A stretch of DNA of 36,379 nucleotides from Paenibacillus sinensis. Lineage in GTDB: Bacteria > Bacillota > Bacilli > Paenibacillales > Paenibacillaceae. Below are positions 15,725 to 22,303 of this stretch, piece after piece. Under the pieces are notes generated by a model, which was not told the origin of the DNA, searched no databases, and saw only the letters and a list, made by a program, of their open reading frames with translations. Within the stretch, counting starts at the first letter, position 1. Every line of letters begins with the position of its first letter. The translations under genes and the position numbers were made by a program. The stretch covers positions 1 to 36,379 of the forward strand of contig NZ_JAHCMB010000210.1 of the NCBI RefSeq assembly GCF_019904155.1, in the 5' to 3' direction.

Positions 15725-17605
15725 TCACACCATGATCTTGCAGATATCATTCGTGAATTCTACAGGGTCGCCGACCGGCAGACCTTCGATCAGCAGCGCC
15801 TGGTTGTACAGCAGATTCGTGTACAGCGCGAGCTTCTCCTTGTCGTTCTCCGCCGCGTTCTTGAGCGAACCGAAGACCTCGTGATTCACGTTGATTTCCA
15901 GCACCTTCTCGGCCTGGACATCGCCGCCGTTCGGCATCGCGCGCAGCGTCTTCTCCATCTCGATCGACAGATCACCCTCTGCGGACAGACATACCGGATG
16001 GGACTTCAGGCGCTTGGACGCCTTGACGCTCTTGACCTTGCCGCCGAGAATATCCTTCATCGACTCGAACAGGTCCTTGTTCTCGGTGTCCGCGTTCTCC
16101 GCTTCCTTCGTCTCTTCGTCCAGGTCGATGCCGAGGTCGCCGCCGGATACGGAACGGAATTCCTTGTCCTTGTAGCTCATCAGCATCTTGATCGCGAACT
16201 CGTCGATATCGTCGGTGAAGTACAGGATCTCATAGCCCTTGTCGGCCACAAGCTCTGTCTGCGGCAGCTTCTCGATCCGTTCGATGGATTCGCCGGAAGC
16301 ATAGTAAATATACTTCTGGTCCTCCGGCATTCCGGAGACATATTGATCCAGACTGACCAGCTTCTTCTCCTTCGAGGAGTGGAACAGCAGCAGGTCCTGG
16401 AGCGTATCCTTGTCCACACCATAATTATTGTAGACGCCGAACTTCAAGCCGCGTCCGAAGGCTTGGTAGAACGTTTCGTATTTCTCGCGCTCGTCCTTCA
16501 GCATCGTCTGCAGCGCGCCCTTGATCTTGTTCTTGATGTTCTTGGCGATCAGGCTCAGCTGGCGGTCATGCTGAAGCAGCTCGCGGGAAATGTTCAGCGA
16601 CAGGTCCTCTGAATCAACCATGCCCTTGACGAAGCTGAAATAGTCGGGCAGCAGATCGCCGCATTTGTTCATGATCAGAACGCCGTTCGAGTACAGCTCC
16701 AGGCCTTTCTCATATTCCTTCGTATAGTAATCGAAAGGCGTATTCTCCGGAATGAACAGAATCGCGTTGTAGACAACCGCGCCGTCCGCGCTGATATGAA
16801 TATGCTTCAGAGGCTTGTCGAAGCCGTACCGCTTCTCCTGGTAGAAGTTCTCGTAGTCTTCATCTGTAAGCTCGCTCTTGTTCTTGCGCCAGATCGGAAC
16901 CATGCTGTTGACGGTCTGCTCTTCCTGGACCTCTTCGTATTCGTTCTCGGCGCCTTCCTTCGGGATGCTCCGTGTTACATCCATCTTGATCGGATAGCGG
17001 ATGAAGTCGGAGTATTTCTTGACGATGGAACGCAGACGGTATTCCTCGAGGAATTCGTCGTAGCTGTCCTCTTCCGTGTTGGCTTTGATTTTGAGGATAA
17101 TATCGCTGCCCACAGCATCCTTATCCGTAGGCTCGATCGTATAGCCGTCGGCTCCTTCGGACTCCCATTTGAAGGCGGTGTCGCTGCCGAGCGCGCGGCT
17201 GATGACGGTCACCGTATCCGCTACCATGAAGGCGGAGTAGAAGCCGACGCCGAACTGGCCGATAATGTTGTGCCCGTCCTTCGCCTCATTATCCTTCTTG
17301 AAGGCTAGCGAGCCGCTCTTGGCGATTACGCCGAGATTGTTCTCCAGCTCTTCCTGAGTCATGCCGATGCCCGTATCGGTTATCGTCAGGGTACGGTTCT
17401 CCTTATCGACGGTAATCTTAATGAAGTAATCCTCTTTGTTAAACGTCAGCGAATCGTCGGTCAGCGCCTTGTAATAGATCTTGTCGATGGCGTCGCTGGA
17501 ATTGGAAATCAGTTCGCGCAGGAAAATTTCACGCTGGGTGTAGATGGAGTTGATCATCATCTCCAGCAGCCGTTTGGATTCGGCCTGAAATTCTTTCTTG
17601 GCCAT
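15725..17605 (-). CDS. htpG: Molecular chaperone HtpG (Hsp90)
   Basis: A 626-residue Hsp90, the usual bacterial length. The start MAKKEFQAESKRLLEMM at 17605 lies after AAGGAGA. The N-terminal GHKL ATPase domain shows RELISNSSDAIDKI (Mg/ATP-binding Asn), ITDTGIGMT and IGQFGVGFYSAF. The middle domain contains the conserved SEDLSLNISRELLQ with the catalytic-loop arginine. The C-terminal dimerisation domain ends near the stop. It acts as an ATP-driven cytosolic chaperone in stress. It is monocistronic: own promoter, CIRCE operator in the 5' UTR and own terminator. It separates the nucleotidyltransferase gene from the lasso cluster and is divergent to lasso B1. Confidence 0.98.
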   Translation of the reverse strand: MAKKEFQAESKRLLEMMINSIYTQREIFLRELISNSSDAIDKIYYKALTDDSLTFNKEDYFIKITVDKENRTLTITDTGIGMTQEELENNLGVIAKSGSLAFKKDNEAKDGHNIIGQFGVGFYSAFMVADTVTVISRALGSDTAFKWESEGADGYTIEPTDKDAVGSDIILKIKANTEEDSYDEFLEEYRLRSIVKKYSDFIRYPIKMDVTRSIPKEGAENEYEEVQEEQTVNSMVPIWRKNKSELTDEDYENFYQEKRYGFDKPLKHIHISADGAVVYNAILFIPENTPFDYYTKEYEKGLELYSNGVLIMNKCGDLLPDYFSFVKGMVDSEDLSLNISRELLQHDRQLSLIAKNIKNKIKGALQTMLKDEREKYETFYQAFGRGLKFGVYNNYGVDKDTLQDLLLFHSSKEKKLVSLDQYVSGMPEDQKYIYYASGESIERIEKLPQTELVADKGYEILYFTDDIDEFAIKMLMSYKDKEFRSVSGGDLGIDLDEETKEAENADTENKDLFESMKDILGGKVKSVKASKRLKSHPVCLSAEGDLSIEMEKTLRAMPNGGDVQAEKVLEINVNHEVFGSLKNAAENDKEKLALYTNLLYNQALLIEGLPVGDPVEFTNDICKIMV

Positions 17606-17654
17606 GAATAGTCTCCTTCCCAATCAATCATTCATTTTCGTATATCGCATATAA

Positions 17655-17681
17655 TTAGCACTCAGCGTCACTGAGTGCTAA
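17655..17681. promoter_or_regulatory. CIRCE element (HrcA operator) of htpG
   Basis: TTAGCACTC, nine bases, GAGTGCTAA: a perfect match to the CIRCE inverted repeat bound by the HrcA repressor. It lies between the htpG -10 box and start codon, the normal position for HrcA control. In Bacillus subtilis htpG is not an HrcA target, so class I control here is notable. Confidence 0.97.
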
Positions 17682-17691
17682 TCCCTACTTT

Positions 17692-17720
17692 TATATACCA
17701 TATCTGGATTTCCAGGTCAA
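17692..17720 (-). promoter_or_regulatory. Sigma-A promoter of htpG
   Basis: On the minus strand TTGACC (17720-17715), a 17 bp spacer and TATATA (17697-17692) lie just upstream of the CIRCE element. Transcription would start near 17685, giving a leader that contains the operator. Confidence 0.85.
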
Positions 17721-17757
17721 TATCCCAAAGTCGAATGCCTGCGGTGTCCTTGGGCGG

Positions 17758-17786
17758 TTGACAATCATTTTTCAGAATGTTAATTT
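17758..17786 (+). promoter_or_regulatory. Putative promoter of the lasso B1-B2-sinR-like arm
   Basis: TTGACA (17758-17763) is a perfect -35. It is followed at 17 bp by TAATTT (17781-17786), a weak -10 strengthened by an extended TG (TGtTAATTT). A closer -10 consensus, TATACT at 17786-17791, lies too far from this -35 (22 bp). The start would be near 17793, just upstream of the SinR-type operator, leaving a 5' leader of about 95 nt. Confidence 0.65.
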
Positions 17787-17801
17787 ATACTTATCATTGT
17801 T

Positions 17802-17839
17802 GTTCTTTATTAAGAACATATGTTGCTCCGCTGTTCTTT
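17802..17839 (+). promoter_or_regulatory. SinR-type operator: inverted repeat plus extra box
   Basis: GTTCTTTATTAAGAAC (17802-17817) is a perfect inverted repeat of GTTCTT with a 4 bp centre. A second GTTCTTT box lies at 17833-17839. SinR of B. subtilis recognises GTTCTYT boxes (established). Both lie downstream of the predicted transcription start, where binding would block polymerase. A near-identical 16-mer lies at the head of the cyclase arm (24496-24511). Control by the SinR-like protein encoded at 18683 is inference. Confidence 0.75.
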
Positions 17840-17886
17840 GCCCGATTGCAGGATTACCTATCCCTAGTTAAGGAGTGGATTAACGA

Positions 17887-18183
17887 ATGAAGACCAAGAG
17901 TTTATCCATGGACACTGTCCTGATTCAATGCGAGGGCAATATCGTCAGCGATATGGACGGGGAGAAGGTCATGCTGAGCATCGAGCAGGGCAAATATTTC
18001 AACCTGGGACAGGTTGGAGGGGATATTTGGGAGCTGGTCGGAACCCCGCGTTCCGTCAGAGAGATCGTCGATGAGCTTCGCAAGAGCTACGAAATCGACC
18101 TGGAAATCTGCGAACAGGACGTCATTCCTTTCCTACAGAACCTTCTGCAGGAAGATTTGATACGCATAGCCGGAGAAAAATAA
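17887..18183 (+). CDS. Lasso peptide B1: PqqD-like leader-binding protein (RRE)
   Basis: A 98-residue protein with a strong AAGGAG site before ATG 17887. It has the PqqD fold pattern: a beta-rich N-terminal part (IVSDMDGEKVMLSIEQGKYF, NLGQVGGDIWELVG), then helices (SVREIVDELRKSYEID...VIPFLQNLLQEDLI). The segment from YFNLGQVGGDIWELV is the conserved core of RiPP recognition elements. Its role is to bind the precursor leader peptide and present it to the B2 protease. It is the first gene of the plus arm, ending 1 bp before B2. Together they correspond to the split B protein typical of Firmicute and actinobacterial lasso clusters. Confidence 0.93.
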   Translation: MKTKSLSMDTVLIQCEGNIVSDMDGEKVMLSIEQGKYFNLGQVGGDIWELVGTPRSVREIVDELRKSYEIDLEICEQDVIPFLQNLLQEDLIRIAGEK

Positions 18184-18184
18184 C

Positions 18185-18640
18185 ATGTTCAGAAAAATCA
18201 GACGTCTGGCCGGCCTCGATAGAACGACACTTCGCTTCTATATAGAAGCTTTTGTGCTGCTCGGCTGGGCGCGTACACTGCTCTACTACAAATTCTCCAG
18301 AGTAGCCCCTCAGCTGGGCAGACGCGGAGAGGAAACGGCGATACAGGCCGATCCGAAGCAGCTCGCTTTTCTGAATCACATTGCCAATTCCATCAATACC
18401 ATCAGCAGATATACGCCCTGGCAGAGCAAATGTCTGGTCAGAGCCATCGCCGGTATGAAAATGCTGGAACGCCGCGGGATCGACAGCACGCTTTACCTGG
18501 GAACGGGCAAGGACGAAGAAGGGAAGCTGATTGCGCATGCCTGGCTGCGCAGCGGCCCCTATTATATTTCCGGCGCTGAAGTCATGGACCGCTTCGTCAC
18601 GGTCGACAAATTCGCCAAATCCGCTTTGAATAACCGGTAA
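18185..18640 (+). CDS. Lasso peptide B2: transglutaminase-like leader protease
   Basis: A 151-residue protein of the Transglut_core3 (lasso B2) family, usual length about 140-150. Conserved blocks are SRYTPWQSKCLVRAIAGMKM (probable nucleophile Cys83) and KLIAHAWLRSGPYYISG (His118). The third triad residue (Asp in McjB, 12 residues after His) is not obvious here; the corresponding site falls on Gly130, and Asp135 is the nearest acid. B2 removes the leader from the precursor, after which the cyclase closes the ring. Start ATG 18185 follows GGAGAAAAATAAC. B1 and B2 are tightly coupled. A gap of 42 bp leads to the SinR-like gene. Confidence 0.92.
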   Translation: MFRKIRRLAGLDRTTLRFYIEAFVLLGWARTLLYYKFSRVAPQLGRRGEETAIQADPKQLAFLNHIANSINTISRYTPWQSKCLVRAIAGMKMLERRGIDSTLYLGTGKDEEGKLIAHAWLRSGPYYISGAEVMDRFVTVDKFAKSALNNR

Positions 18641-18682
18641 GCGCCAAGCTGCTTGCTTGTCCGGTTGCGACGGAGGTTAGCT

Positions 18683-19012
18683 ATGATTGGTAAAAAGATA
18701 CAACAGCTTCGCAAAAAGAAAAACTACTCCCTGACCGAGCTGTCCGAACGGGCCGGAGTAGCCAAATCATACCTGAGCTCGATTGAACGGGGCATTCAGC
18801 AGAACCCCTCCATTCAATTCCTGGAGAAGGTTGGAGCCGTTCTCGGCATTCCGGTGGAGGAATTTCTTCAGCCGGAGCAGCGCAGGGGCAGCGCGGAGCA
18901 AACCGACCAGGAATGGGATGAACTCGTTCAGGAAGCGATGCGGTCGGGGATCAGCAAGCGGGAGTTCCGCGATTTTCTGGAATACAACAAGTGGAAGATG
19001 GAACGGCGCTGA
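18683..19012 (+). CDS. SinR-like transcriptional regulator
   Basis: A 109-residue protein, nearly the size of B. subtilis SinR (111). I chose ATG 18683, behind GGAGGTTAGCT. The N-terminal XRE helix-turn-helix contains AGVAKSYLSSIERGIQ then QNPSIQFLEKV, which by recall agrees almost residue for residue with SinR, including the recognition helix. The C-terminal part (QEWDELVQEAMRSGISKREF, then RDFLEYNKWK) matches the SinR oligomerisation domain, which in B. subtilis also contacts the antagonist SinI. No SinI-like gene is visible here. It sits inside a lasso peptide cluster, and SinR-type boxes lie before B1, C and A. A terminator follows. The obvious hypothesis is a local repressor of the cluster including its own operon. 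The global SinR of this organism may be elsewhere. Confidence 0.92.
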   Translation: MIGKKIQQLRKKKNYSLTELSERAGVAKSYLSSIERGIQQNPSIQFLEKVGAVLGIPVEEFLQPEQRRGSAEQTDQEWDELVQEAMRSGISKREFRDFLEYNKWKMERR

Positions 19013-19054
19013 GCTTGACGCTCCCCGTCTCCCGCCGCTCAGAAACCAACATCC

Positions 19055-19098
19055 AAAGCCGTCTTACGCAGGTTCGCCTCTAAAGACGGCTTTATTTT
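19055..19098 (+). terminator. Terminator or attenuator between the sinR-like gene and the exporter gene
   Basis: AAAGCCGTCTT (19055-19065) and AAGACGGCTTT (19083-19093) form a perfect 11 bp stem followed by ATTTTGT. Only about 30 bp separate it from the exporter start codon, too few for an independent promoter downstream. Exporter expression therefore probably depends on read-through, or on a promoter inside the regulator gene. Confidence 0.85.
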
Positions 19099-19128
19099 GT
19101 ACCCATTTATAGATCGGAGACGACCCGG

Positions 19129-20832
19129 ATGAACAAGCTGAAGAGCCTCTTCAATACCGAAGTGATATCCTGGCTTAAACTCTGTATGAAGGGAAAATGG
19201 GGCGCGCTCACCGTCATCATTCTGCTGAACGTCATTCTATCGCTGAGTGGCGCTTCACAGGCCATCGTCTCCAAGCAGGTCATCGACCATGCGGTCAACG
19301 ACAGCCTGAGGCAGAGTGCGCTGTACGCTGTCGTGTTTGCCCTGATCATGATCGCCCAGCTCGTGCTGTCATCCCTCCTTACCCTGCGAACCGTCAAGCT
19401 GAAGGAGGCCATGAACAACGATCTTCAACGGAATTTTATGGACCGTCTGTACAAGACGGAGTGGAAAGCGGTGGGACGGTATCACAGCGGCGACCTGCTG
19501 ACCCATCTCACCAGCGATGTCACCAGCGTAACCGACGGGCTGATCGCCACGCTTCCCGGCATCCTCTCGCTCGTCGTCCAGTTCGCCGCGGCGTTCTTGA
19601 CCCTTCTGTATTTTGACAAAACGCTGGCGCTCTTCGCCTTCCTGCTCGGTCCCGTCTCCGTGGTGATCAGCTGGTTCATCGGAAGGAAGCTGAAGAAGAT
19701 GCAGCACCAGATTCAGGCCGCAGAGAGCCGTTACCGTTCGCTGCTTCATGAGTGCATCCAGAACTTTCTGATCGTCAAAACCTTCGAGCATGAAGACGAC
19801 AGCCTGCAAAAGGTCCGGGGCGCCCAGCAGAACCGGCTGTTCTGGGTGCTGAAGCGCACCCGCTTCAACGTCGCCGCCGATCTGACGATGGGCACCGGCT
19901 ACCGGCTCGGGTTCTTTCTCGCCTTCATCTGGGGAGCCTACCGCATCTCCACCGGTGCGGCCAGCTTCGGCATGTTCACCGCCTTCCTCCAGCTGGTGGG
20001 GCAAATTCAAGGGCCGCTGGAAGGGCTGGCCCGCTCCTTCCCGATCCTGATCGCCATGGTGACCTCGGCCGAGCGCCTGATCGTCTTCCAGCAGCTGACG
20101 CCGGAGAACAAGAAGGACATTCCGCCCATGCCCGCAGACCGGACAGCCGGACTGCGGCTGGATCATGTGGCCTATAGCTATGAGCCGGGCAAGCCGATTC
20201 TGACCGATGTCTCGCTGAGCATCCAGCCCGGCGAGCTGATCGCCCTGATCGGAACCTCCGGCGAGGGCAAGACAACGCTGCTGCGCCTGCTGCTCGCGCT
20301 GATCAAGCCGCATCACGGCGACATCTCCCTTACCGCCCTTGGCCGGGAGCGCATTGCGCTGTCAGCCGACACCCGGCCCTATTTCTCCTATGTCCCCCAG
20401 GGGAACACGTTGTTCTCCGGCACAATCGCGGATAATCTGAAGATCGGCCATCCTTCCGCTACCGAGAAGGAGATGCACGCCGCGCTGGAAGCCGCCTGCG
20501 CCCGGAGCTTCGTAGAGAAGCTGCCGGAAGGCATCCATACCGTGATCGGCGAGCATGGCTCAGGGCTGTCCGAAGGCCAGGCCCAGCGCATCGCCATCGC
20601 CCGCGCACTGCTGCGGCCCGCGCCGATTCTGCTGCTGGACGAAGCGACCTCGGCGCTCGACATGGACACGGAATGGGCGGTTCTCCAGAACATACGAAGC
20701 TTCCAGCCGCGCCGTACCTGCATCGCCATCACCCACCGGCTGTCTGTCTTCGATGTATGCGACCACATTTACAGATTGTCCGAAGGCAGGCTGTACCGGG
20801 AGCAGAAGGAGCTGGCTGTCCGCAGCGAGTAG
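19129..20832 (+). CDS. Lasso peptide ABC exporter (half-transporter, D)
   Basis: A 567-residue protein with a fused six-helix transmembrane domain (about 1-310) and an ATPase domain (about 330-560). NBD motifs: Walker A IGTSGEGKTTLL, Q-loop YVPQGNTLF, signature GLSEGQAQRIAIARAL, Walker B ILLLDEATSALD and switch His AITHRL. No N-terminal C39 peptidase is present, as expected for a lasso exporter, where B2 does the leader cleavage. It functions as a homodimer in the membrane to export the mature peptide and give self-immunity (McjD paradigm). ATG 19129 follows GGAG. It lies downstream of a terminator and converges on the precursor gene. Confidence 0.93.
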   Translation: MNKLKSLFNTEVISWLKLCMKGKWGALTVIILLNVILSLSGASQAIVSKQVIDHAVNDSLRQSALYAVVFALIMIAQLVLSSLLTLRTVKLKEAMNNDLQRNFMDRLYKTEWKAVGRYHSGDLLTHLTSDVTSVTDGLIATLPGILSLVVQFAAAFLTLLYFDKTLALFAFLLGPVSVVISWFIGRKLKKMQHQIQAAESRYRSLLHECIQNFLIVKTFEHEDDSLQKVRGAQQNRLFWVLKRTRFNVAADLTMGTGYRLGFFLAFIWGAYRISTGAASFGMFTAFLQLVGQIQGPLEGLARSFPILIAMVTSAERLIVFQQLTPENKKDIPPMPADRTAGLRLDHVAYSYEPGKPILTDVSLSIQPGELIALIGTSGEGKTTLLRLLLALIKPHHGDISLTALGRERIALSADTRPYFSYVPQGNTLFSGTIADNLKIGHPSATEKEMHAALEAACARSFVEKLPEGIHTVIGEHGSGLSEGQAQRIAIARALLRPAPILLLDEATSALDMDTEWAVLQNIRSFQPRRTCIAITHRLSVFDVCDHIYRLSEGRLYREQKELAVRSE

Positions 20833-20916
20833 GCAAGGGCAGAGGCCGCAGCCGGGAGCATACGTCCAAGTTGTTTCTCCCCAACAAGCGATCCCGTTGA
20901 TTCTCCGGCATGAGAA

Positions 20917-21007
20917 AGGCCGGGCATTCCGCCGCCCCCGAAGGAACGATGCCGAAATGCCCGGCCTGCCGCATTTCAAAAGCCCCGGGCGAAACCGCCG
21001 GGGGCTC
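20917..21007. terminator. Double hairpin between the convergent lasso arms
   Basis: Hairpin 1 pairs AGGCCGGGCATT (20917-20928) with AATGCCCGGCCT (20956-20967). Hairpin 2 pairs AGCCCCGG with CCGGGGGCT around a GCGAAA-type loop (20981-21006) and is followed by CTTCTG on the plus strand and TTTTG on the minus strand. They probably end both the exporter and precursor transcripts. No gene is supported in 20833-21038. Confidence 0.7.
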
Positions 21008-21038
21008 TTCTGTCCGATGAATGAACTTGAAACTTGAC

Positions 21039-21167
21039 TTAAGAGAAGGAATACCAGGTATGCTTACCGTCGCTGTAGCTTGCATCAGGAACCGTCTTCA
21101 ATTGAGTTCCGTATTCCGTTCCGCTGACCTTCAGTTCTTTCAATTCCGGTTTTTCCCAAACTTTCAT
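21039..21167 (-). CDS. Lasso peptide precursor (A), paeninodin type
   Basis: A 42-residue peptide, ATG 21167 behind a strong AGGAGGTG site. The leader has the Firmicute lasso pattern: W4, P7, L9, L12, V14 and T17 (WEKPELKELKV, then SGT). The core most likely begins at Gly20: GTQLKTVPD would give a nine-residue macrolactam from Gly20 to Asp28. A 14-residue tail follows, ending WYSFS. Paeninodin also has a 9-residue ring ending in PD, a 23-residue core and a C-terminal Ser, which its kinase phosphorylates. The conserved leader Thr is three residues before Gly20, not two as in the standard lasso rule; a core starting at Tyr19 would fit that rule but be unusual. Gene order, promoter and tailoring kinase all support the call. 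The ring size needs mass spectrometry. Confidence 0.9.
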   Translation of the reverse strand: MKVWEKPELKELKVSGTEYGTQLKTVPDASYSDGKHTWYSFS

Positions 21168-21249
21168 GTATTCCACCTCCTGATAATATAAAACATTGAC
21201 CATCGCCCTTGCTCTTTTCACGTTGACGTGTGGGCAATATTTGTAAATA

Positions 21250-21278
21250 AGGATACACGATATTCTGGAAGAAATCAA
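21250..21278 (-). promoter_or_regulatory. Putative promoter of the precursor gene
   Basis: On the minus strand TTGATT (21278-21273), a 17 bp spacer and TATCCT (21255-21250) lie about 83 bp before the precursor ATG. A dedicated promoter would give more precursor mRNA than the enzyme genes upstream. In the leader a near-palindrome CACGTTGACGTG (21219-21230) could form a small stem or bind a factor. Confidence 0.6.
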
Positions 21279-21293
21279 GAAAATCGATCGTTA

Positions 21294-21313
21294 TAGAGAA
21301 CAAAATTTCTCTA
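21294..21313 (-). promoter_or_regulatory. Candidate SinR-type site upstream of the precursor promoter
   Basis: TAGAGAA, six bases, TTCTCTA is a perfect 7 bp inverted repeat. On the minus strand it includes GTTCTCT (21301-21295), a match to the SinR box GTTCTYT. It lies about 16 bp upstream of the -35. The half-sites are divergent here but convergent at the B1 site, so the mode of binding could differ. A single 7-mer match is weak evidence on its own. Confidence 0.45.
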
Positions 21314-21357
21314 ATTCTGTCTTTTCTGTTTCCTTTTTCTATTTCCCAATCTTCACG

Positions 21358-22293
21358 TCAATACCGAATTTCTCTCAATCTTTGAGTCATGGCTTGTATT
21401 TGCTTGTCAACCGAGAAGCCCTTCTCCGGACGTTCGAGATAAAATACAGGAAGCTGTGCGCCAAGCCGGGAGCAGCGCATGAAATGCTCCTGCCGCTTGC
21501 CCATGAATTCGATCAGCTCCGGCCGGTACACATTGCGCATGACAGTCATCAGTTTGTCCGGACCCTTCATCTCCGAAATCCTAACTTCATTACCCGGAGA
21601 GGTCGTCAGCTCAAACAGGGCGGCCAGCTTCTGGGGAGTCTTGATGAAGCCGCCTTCCATCGGCACATGGTATTTATCCCGGATTCCCGGAATCCGGCTG
21701 AAGTCCCCGACGCCGCCGAAGATCCGTTCCGCCGTATCCCGCCACAGCTTCTGACGGGGAAATGCCGGGAGAATCCGGAATGCGCCATCCGCATCCTCCC
21801 GCAGTGCTGCCACATCATCGGAGAGAAAGGCGCTGCCCCGTTTGTTCAGCGCTGCGGCCAGCGTGGACTTCCCCGCTCCTGAGAGGCCCGTAATAATAAT
21901 ATGCCGCCCCTCCAGCTCCATAGCACTGCCGTGAATGGGAAGCAGTCCCCGCTGCATGAGCAGCGCGCCCATGCAGGTTCCGAGAATGAACAGCGTATGG
22001 GCTTCCGGCTCACAGGCTTCGCTTGGCTCCGCGATGATCTCCCGTCCTCCCGTTACCAGAAAGCTGCCGATATCCTGCACGCGAAAGGCGAAGCCATCCC
22101 CGCCGACCATGGTATAGGCATGGGCATTCTCCGGGCCGGGAATCTGGACAGGAACTTTCCCTTCCCGAATCCATACGTCCGGTGCTCCGTCCGCAGGAAG
22201 CAGCCCATCCAGATGAAAGGAAGAAGCGATATTGCATCCGAAGGCTTTATATTGAAATTCCAGGTTCTGAACATCCGAATTGCGGTCGTTCAT
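21358..22293 (-). CDS. Lasso peptide tailoring kinase (HPr-kinase-like, K)
   Basis: A 311-residue protein starting MNDRNSDVQNLEFQYKAFG, ATG 22293 behind GAGGTGG. The N-terminal half is a beta-rich domain. The C-terminal half resembles HPr kinase: PIHGSAMELEGRHIIITGLS, with Walker A GLSGAGKS (136-143) and a following FLSDDVAAL acidic pair (Asp159/160). In paeninodin-type clusters the homologous kinases (PadeK, ThcoK) phosphorylate the hydroxyl of the precursor's C-terminal Ser (established). The precursor here ends in Ser42, so the same modification is expected. It is coupled to the cyclase (10 bp gap) and lies upstream of A. Some adenylate-type side activity is possible but cannot be judged. 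Confidence 0.92.
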   Translation of the reverse strand: MNDRNSDVQNLEFQYKAFGCNIASSFHLDGLLPADGAPDVWIREGKVPVQIPGPENAHAYTMVGGDGFAFRVQDIGSFLVTGGREIIAEPSEACEPEAHTLFILGTCMGALLMQRGLLPIHGSAMELEGRHIIITGLSGAGKSTLAAALNKRGSAFLSDDVAALREDADGAFRILPAFPRQKLWRDTAERIFGGVGDFSRIPGIRDKYHVPMEGGFIKTPQKLAALFELTTSPGNEVRISEMKGPDKLMTVMRNVYRPELIEFMGKRQEHFMRCSRLGAQLPVFYLERPEKGFSVDKQIQAMTQRLREIRY

Positions 22294-22303
22294 GTCTACC
22301 ACC

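Noticed and set aside
17786..17791. TATACT as the -10 box for lasso B1
   Set aside because: It is a better hexamer than TAATTT but lies 22 bp from the perfect TTGACA, too far for sigma-A; kept only as an alternative.
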